This document shows positions 38,223 to 43,263 of a stretch of 43,263 nucleotides of DNA, in pieces; the first letter of the stretch is position 1, and each line of letters opens with the position of its first letter. The stretch is from Triparma columacea. Its lineage: Eukaryota; Sar; Bolidophyceae; Parmales; Triparmaceae. The position numbers and the translations under genes were made by a program. The notes under the pieces are model-generated. The model did no database searches. It was not told the origin of the DNA and saw only the letters and a program-made list of their open reading frames with translations. The stretch covers positions 1 through 43,263 of the forward strand of contig BRYA01000091.1 in assembly GCA_030267965.1 (NCBI GenBank), read 5' to 3'.

Positions 38223-39470
38223 ATGCCCAGCTCAGCAGTGTACTCTGGCGTAGAGAACTTCAGTGACAACGATGAACTCACGGAGGTGACTTTTGCAAAG
38301 GGAGTGACGTCGATTGGGGATAGCGCCTTCAGCAGATGCTCCTCCCTCACAGACATCACAATCCCGGACGGTGTGACGAGAATTGGCGATCGCGCCTTCC
38401 AAGGATGCTCCTCCCTCACAGCCATCACAATCCCAGATGGAGTGACGACGATTAGCAGAAGCGCCTTCAACGGATGCTCCTCCCTCACTGCCATCACAAT
38501 CCCAGACGGAGTGACAACGATTGGCATTTATGCCTTCTATGGATGCTCCTCCCTCACGGCCATCACCATCCCGGACGGAGTGACGATGATTGACGAAAGC
38601 ACCTTCCAAGGATGCTCCTCCCTCACGGCCATCACAATCCCGGACGGAGTGACAACGATTTGCAAAAGCGCCTTCTGGGGATGCTCCTCCCTCACGGCCA
38701 TCACCATCCCGGACGGAGTGACGACAATTGGCAAGAGCGCCTTCTACGGATGCTCCTCCCTCACTGCCATCACAATCCCGGACTCTGTGACTAAGATTGG
38801 CAATTGCGCCTTCAATGAATGCTCCTCCCTCGCAGCCATCACAATCCCTGACAGAGTGACAACGATTGGCGAGAGCGCCTTCCATGGATGCTCCTCCCTC
38901 ACGGCCATCACCATCCCGGACTCAGTGACGTCGATTGGCGATCAAGTTTTCCAGGGATGCTCCTCTCTCGCAGCCATCACAATCCCGGACTCTGTGACCA
39001 CGCTTAGTTATGGCACCTTCTGGGAATGCTTCTCCCTCGCAGCCATCACAATCCCGGACTCAGTGACTACGATTGGCAACAACGCCTTCAACGGATGCTC
39101 CTCCCTCGCAGCCATCACAATCCCGGACTCAGTGACGACGATCGGCTATCAAGCCTTCGCAATTTGCTCCGCCCTAACGACACTCAGTCTATCTCCCGCC
39201 GTTTCCGTCGGTCCCCTCTGCTTCTCATACTGCACTGCCCTAATCTCTGCCGCTGCCGATCAAAATATGCCGACTGTCGAGGCCCTTATCCATTCTAGGT
39301 GGCACCGTATACAAGCACGCGTCACCGTTCTGACCTGCCTCAAGATACTCTTTACGGACCAAAAAAAGAGGAAGCGAGAGGACGGTGATGAAGCGCAAAC
39401 ACTTGGGGTAACTGCGGTACGCAAGAGGCTCCCGAAAGTTATGTGGAGAGTTATTCTGGAATTTCTGTGA
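38223..39470 (+). CDS. BspA-type leucine-rich-repeat protein C (415 aa, 12 repeats)
   Basis: A single exon starting [20 protein letters not shown]. Twelve 23-residue repeats, most with the same [17 protein letters not shown] core, are followed by the degenerate repeat and the shared tail ending MWRVILEFL. The 69-base units are very similar in DNA, which also opens long meaningless frames on the other strand. The 3' flank after 39470 is unlike those of A and B, so this is the end of the array. Confidence 0.93.
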   Translation: MPSSAVYSGVENFSDNDELTEVTFAKGVTSIGDSAFSRCSSLTDITIPDGVTRIGDRAFQGCSSLTAITIPDGVTTISRSAFNGCSSLTAITIPDGVTTIGIYAFYGCSSLTAITIPDGVTMIDESTFQGCSSLTAITIPDGVTTICKSAFWGCSSLTAITIPDGVTTIGKSAFYGCSSLTAITIPDSVTKIGNCAFNECSSLAAITIPDRVTTIGESAFHGCSSLTAITIPDSVTSIGDQVFQGCSSLAAITIPDSVTTLSYGTFWECFSLAAITIPDSVTTIGNNAFNGCSSLAAITIPDSVTTIGYQAFAICSALTTLSLSPAVSVGPLCFSYCTALISAAADQNMPTVEALIHSRWHRIQARVTVLTCLKILFTDQKKRKREDGDEAQTLGVTAVRKRLPKVMWRVILEFL

Positions 39471-39730
39471 CCAGTGAGGGGCGAAAATATGTAAATGAGT
39501 GAATGTTGAAATGAAAATTGAGATTCATCAAAGGCAGCAAAACAAGGTGAATCTCTTGCCCTCTCTACTTTCGCAATAAAGCAATTTTGATGATAAATTA
39601 GTATATATATCCATTCAATAAGTATTGTTATCTACATCCACGTTTCTCTATATGTCTATTCGTTGGAAATGACATATTTTTTTAGTGGCCCCTCGAAACC
39701 AAACTCACAGTCACCCACTTTACCACGCAG

Positions 39731-40837
39731 ATGCCATCCCTACCTCCAAAGCCACCCCGCTCTGCCTCCATGAAGGAGGTAGTAACAGCGATCGCAGCTT
39801 ACTCCTTCTGTTCCGGCACCATGTTGATCCTCAACAAGGCAGGTACCATAGCTCTCCCCTCAGGTTTCCTAGCCTCCCTCCAGTTCCTGTTTGCCGTGGT
39901 AGCAATATTGGTCGGTCACTCCTTCAAAGTAATAACCGTCGACCCCTTGACCCCCACCATCGTAGTACCCTACTTAAAGTACTGTGTCCTATTCCTCCTC
40001 GGAGTGTACTCCAACATGCAGTCCCTCGCCCAGTCCTCCGTAGACACAGTTATAGTATTCCGTTCCTCCACCCCCCTTTTAGTGTGTCTAATGGACGTCC
40101 TCTTCATGGGTCGGGAGAATCCGAGTTTAAGGAGCATGCTGAGCATGTCCGCCATGGTCCTAGGTGCCTTCATGTACGTGTCAAGCGACAGCCAGTTCAA
40201 GATGGAGGGATTGAAGGCGTACTTCTGGGTCCTAAGTTACTTTGTTATTATCAGCCTCGAGATGATATTCGGGAAGAAGATAACCTCCTCAGTCAAGTGC
40301 TCCCTTGCCACGTCAGTGCTACTAACGAACCTCTTCACGCTACCTGCCATGCTACTACTATCAAAGGCCAGGGGTGAATCCTGGTCCTTAACCCCTATAA
40401 TCGACAACCCCGCCTACTTCTGGGTCCTCACATTCTCCTGCCTCGCCGGTACTGGTATCGGTTTCTCCAGCTGGTGGTGTCGTTCCCTCCTCTCCGCCAC
40501 CGGCTTCACCGTGGTGGGTATATGCAACAAGGTTTTAACGGTCATACTTAACATCGCGGTGTGGGATAAGCATGCGAGCCCGTTTGGGACGTTTAGCTTG
40601 CTGGTGTGCCTGGGGGGGGGGGTGGCGTATCAACAAGCACCGATGAAAGAGACGGGGGATAGTAAAAATGGAAACAGTATGGGGGGGACGGTCGAGGAAG
40701 GTGTTGCTATGCTTGTTAAGGAGGAAATTGATGAGGTGAGAAACGAGGAAGGAGAGAAACTCTATGTAGATTTATATAGGAGGGGAAGAGAGAGACAAGA
40801 CACCGACTTTTTTTGGGGGGGAGAGAGAGAAGTTTGA
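39731..40837 (+). CDS. Nucleotide-sugar transporter of the drug/metabolite transporter superfamily (368 aa)
   Basis: A single exon with about ten hydrophobic helices, starting after a short basic N-terminus. The motifs SLQFLFAVVAILVG, NMQSLAQSSVDTVIVFRSST, MVLGAFMYVSSDSQF and FSSWWCRSLLSATGFTVVGI with CNKVLTVILNIAVWDKH match Golgi GDP-mannose/nucleotide-sugar transporters (SLC35/VRG4-GONST group), which exchange nucleotide sugars for the nucleoside monophosphate. The exact sugar cannot be read from sequence. The C-terminal ~60 residues are hydrophilic and acidic and lack a clear dilysine retrieval signal. Confidence 0.9.
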   Translation: MPSLPPKPPRSASMKEVVTAIAAYSFCSGTMLILNKAGTIALPSGFLASLQFLFAVVAILVGHSFKVITVDPLTPTIVVPYLKYCVLFLLGVYSNMQSLAQSSVDTVIVFRSSTPLLVCLMDVLFMGRENPSLRSMLSMSAMVLGAFMYVSSDSQFKMEGLKAYFWVLSYFVIISLEMIFGKKITSSVKCSLATSVLLTNLFTLPAMLLLSKARGESWSLTPIIDNPAYFWVLTFSCLAGTGIGFSSWWCRSLLSATGFTVVGICNKVLTVILNIAVWDKHASPFGTFSLLVCLGGGVAYQQAPMKETGDSKNGNSMGGTVEEGVAMLVKEEIDEVRNEEGEKLYVDLYRRGRERQDTDFFWGGEREV

Positions 40838-41138
40838 AGTTATTCCCTCAACACTAACCCACACAAATAAAATCATAAAATAGATTGAAGGACTTGAGAC
40901 GAGGGTCAATGAGAGAGAGGGTATGCTTGAGGGGATGGATGGAAATGGCAAGCAGGCTGTTTGAGGGGCAGGTCTGAGAGTGGCTTTTTAATGTTTTAGG
41001 ATGTTATGTTTGGATGTTATGTTTGGATGTTATGTTGGACGTTATGATTAAGGGTATTATGGGAGGATAAATACAGTCGGGAATTTTCACCAGCAAACGA
41101 AAAGGCCATATTATTTCCGCCCCCCCCTCCATTCCTGC
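40838..41138. other. Convergent 3' region with a 13-base tandem repeat
   Basis: 301 bases between the stops of two convergent genes. 40999-41036 has three copies of GGATGTTATGTTT (the last slightly shortened). AATAAA occurs at 40865, a possible polyadenylation signal for the transporter. No gene is seen. Confidence 0.7.
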
Positions 41139-43052
41139 TTACGATATGTTCCCGTCTCTCATGACGCTCGTGACAGGTCCAGCCTTAGTCATGATAGGTT
41201 TCCCGCAGAACGTCGCGATTCCGTACTCGTCCGTCTTCAGGAACGGCGCCATCTTCTCGAAGACCTTCTTCTTTCCTACCTTGTTCTCCTTCCAACCCTC
41301 CTCCATATCCTCAACCATGTCACCCCCCCAGAAGACCCTCTCACCCACAGAGGCACCGGTGGGTACGTCAACGAACCTAACGCTCCCGTGCCCCTCGTCG
41401 CTCGCGCAGAGCACCATCCCGTGGCTCGGGAACCCCGCTAGTTTCCTCTCCTTAAGGTTGCATACGACGAGTACCTTCCTCCCCTCAAACTCCTCCATCT
41501 CGACCATGCCCTGGAGGCCGCTGGCGATTAGCCTGGGGGAGTCCTCGCCGACGTCGACCTCCTCGCAGAACAGCTTGTCGGACTCCTCGTGCCTCCAGAC
41601 CTTCTTAACGAGACCAACCCTCACATCTAGGGCCGAGAATGGAGGCCCATCGTATTCTACACCCCCCCCCCCACCCTCCCCCCTACCCTCCCGAACCTCA
41701 TCACGTTTCCCCCCCTCCCCCAACTTCGCCTTATCTCCCTTACCCCCCTCCTTATTTTCCGCCTTAACCTCCGTAGCCTTTTTAGGGACCCTGAACTCCT
41801 CGGGAACAGTCTCGAGGAAACCGCGGAGGAGCTCCATGCGAACCTCAAGTGGGACTACGTTGGTCGCACCGAGATCGACGGCGGAACCGAACTCACTGTG
41901 TTGCGTTGTGTGTGTGTGGGGGGGGGGGTTGAGGAAAGGTTTGTTTTTGAAGGGGTGTTGTTGGTAAAATCTCTCTTCCTCCCCCCCAAGTGTTAATTAA
42001 ACAAAAACTCACCTAGCAAGCGCTAGGAGCGTCATCTGCTTCGTGACGTCCTGCCCCGAGAATTCCCCCGTGATCGCCAGCCTCGCCGGGTGGAACAAGT
42101 TCTTCCCCTTGAGTCCTAGTTCCTTAGCCATGTCCTTCATGAAGACCTTCCAGGCAGCGGGGTAGGCGTACCCGGAACCGCCGGGGTCGTTGTCCTCGGT
42201 GATTAGCTTGTTGGAGGTCTGATCGATGAAGGCCTCCATGAGGTTAGCGGAGTTTGGGCGGGGCATTTTATTGCTGTCGTAAGCCTCGAGCATCTGGCCC
42301 AAAGACGGGGGGGGGGGGGGGAAGGGGAGTTTGCAAGTTAGCATTTAAAACACTCCCCAAAAAGGCGGGTCCAGATATAGATAAAATCTCACCTTGCTGG
42401 CGACCATGTAGAAGTTCCCCGCCTCCACAAGTTCCCTCTTCTCCCCCTCCAGTTCCTCGAACGTGTTTGGTAGCTTGTAGTCCAGTACGTCCCTTGCGTT
42501 CTTGGCCGCGTCCTTCGTCGTCATCATCATTTGTTTCGCCAGGCACGTCGCCGCCGTCGTCAGCCTCTCAAAGCTGTCCGTGTCCCTTTTATCCTCCATG
42601 CATATCCCCTCCATGACCATCTGGTCCTTGACGAGCTCCGCGACCTCGTCGACAGACATGGCCTTGAGGTGCTGGGAGTTCACCCAGTTCAGCTTGTCCA
42701 TGTCAAACACGGCGCCGCTAGGGTTCACCCTCTCCATGTTGAAGCTGACAAGACAAGAGTAGAGAGCGCGAGGTTAGTTTGGAGCCCGTGCCATCCTCCA
42801 CCCCCAGGTTACAAAACAGCAGCAAAACTCACCTCTCTACAAGTTCCTCTCTCGAGAAAACTTCCTTATCCGTCCCATCGTTCCATCCCAGTAGCGCCAG
42901 GTAGTTGACCATGGCGTCCGGTAGGTATCCATCATCCTTGAACTGTCCGCAACTGGTAGCGCCGTGCCTCTTGGAGAGCTTCTGGTTGTCAGAACCGAGG
43001 ATCAGGGAACAGTGGGCGTAGCGGGGGCGGGGGGCGTTCAGGGCGTCGAGGA
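41139..43052 (-). CDS. Organelle-type glutamyl-tRNA synthetase with C-terminal EMAPII-like tRNA-binding domain (5' partial)
   Basis: Visible exons 42833-43052, 42393-42744, 42013-42293 and 41139-41895; earlier exons lie beyond the window. The acceptor CCAG before 43052 shows an upstream intron. [10 protein letters not shown] is the class I KMSKS-type loop. [31 protein letters not shown] and [20 protein letters not shown] fit bacterial/organellar GluRS, which charges tRNA-Glu and supplies plastid tetrapyrrole synthesis. After the anticodon-binding domain ([20 protein letters not shown]) the last exon adds a Lys/Glu/Gly-rich linker and a tRNA-binding OB fold: [30 protein letters not shown] and [20 protein letters not shown], like EMAPII/Arc1p/Trbp111. 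Phases close at each junction, so the fusion looks real. Confidence 0.9.
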
Positions 43053-43208
43053 CTGGACATAATTTTCACATAAAAGGGAAGGCGAAAAGGGGAAACCATT
43101 TTGAAGCGAGGGAGGGAGGGAGTTAGGTTCGGAAGATAAACGTCCAAGGAAGAAGACCTGGAAAGTGGCCAAAATGCAAGGGTGCTCTTTCCCTTCTGGT
43201 CGTTGACT

Positions 43209-43209
<1 letters not shown>

Positions 43210-43263
<54 letters not shown>
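43210..43263. repeat. Terminal run of 54 G
   Basis: The window ends in an unbroken G run inside or beyond an intron of the GluRS gene (a C run in that gene's sense). Introns here do have C tracts of 9-17, but 54 is far longer. It may be a real homopolymer where assembly stopped, or a sequencing artefact. Confidence 0.9.

Noticed and set aside
35350..38885. Long antisense open frames over the leucine-rich-repeat genes (for example 36710-37291 and 38232-38885 on the minus strand)
   Set aside because: A 69-base repeat is a multiple of three, so a stop-free antisense unit stays open through the array. The encoded VREEHP-type repeats are a by-product of the sense code.
35100..39170. Regular 69-base repeats as a possible CRISPR array
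   Set aside because: The repeats are coding, in frame, contiguous without unique spacers, and in an intron-bearing eukaryotic chromosome.
41146..41967. 273-codon plus-strand open frame across the last GluRS exon
   Set aside because: It is antisense to the EMAPII-like domain and is low complexity Ser/Pro.
10335..43209. tRNA and rRNA genes
   Set aside because: I looked for tRNA B-box-like strings and rRNA blocks in the intergenic parts and saw no convincing cloverleaf or rRNA segment; a tRNAscan-SE run would be decisive.

Overview
This is the left end of a eukaryotic chromosome or contig. It opens with ten CCTAAC units, which read as TTAGGG on the other strand. Genes carry short spliceosomal introns (GTAAG/GTGAG donors, CTAAC-like branch points, C-homopolymer tracts before the acceptor AG). 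There are no operons and no bacterial signals. A RelA/SpoT homologue with an apparent signal peptide plus transit peptide, together with organelle-type metabolic enzymes, points to an alga with a secondary plastid. A stramenopile (diatom, bolidophyte/Parmales or pelagophyte grade) is my best guess, by inference only. The window stops inside a gene at a run of 54 G.

Layout. 1-101: telomere and degenerate junction. 102-700: almost G-free subtelomere. 693-10334 (-): an intronless 3,213-residue protein with several START-like lipid-binding domains and three copies of a polytopic XK-related-like membrane module. 11299-14397: a divergent pair, a Pro-rich protein with a dsRNA-binding-like domain (-) and a HAD phosphatase fused to ankyrin repeats (+). 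14661-16138 (+): PA-domain RING-H2 ubiquitin ligase. 16317-17451 (-): pantothenate synthetase. 18173-20157 (-): TDP2-like phosphodiesterase. 20370-22865 (-): biosynthetic threonine deaminase. 23361-24612 (+): an atypical Rab-like GTPase with a CaaX end. 24710-28437 (-): plastid-type RelA/SpoT homologue. 28960-31652 (+): IQ-motif protein with two FAM13-like repeats. 31929-34100 (+): a second, single-module XKR-like protein. 34120-34648 (-): inner-membrane-peptidase-like protease. 35033-39470 (+): three tandem BspA-type leucine-rich-repeat genes. 39731-40837 (+): nucleotide-sugar transporter. 41139-beyond 43052 (-): organelle-type glutamyl-tRNA synthetase with a C-terminal EMAPII-like tRNA-binding domain, 5' part missing.

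Exon models were built by hand from splice signals and reading phase; in every spliced gene the exon phases close exactly. Most middle genes are core metabolism or housekeeping and look unrelated to each other. Two things stand out. First, a membrane protein family (the telomere-adjacent giant and the gene at 31929) combines a scramblase-like fold with START lipid-binding domains and repeated RRxS phosphosite-like linkers, suggesting an undescribed lipid-moving system. Second, several introns in different genes share sequence in the sense orientation, and two neighbouring introns of the RelA/SpoT gene are near-copies of each other, the pattern expected of introner elements.
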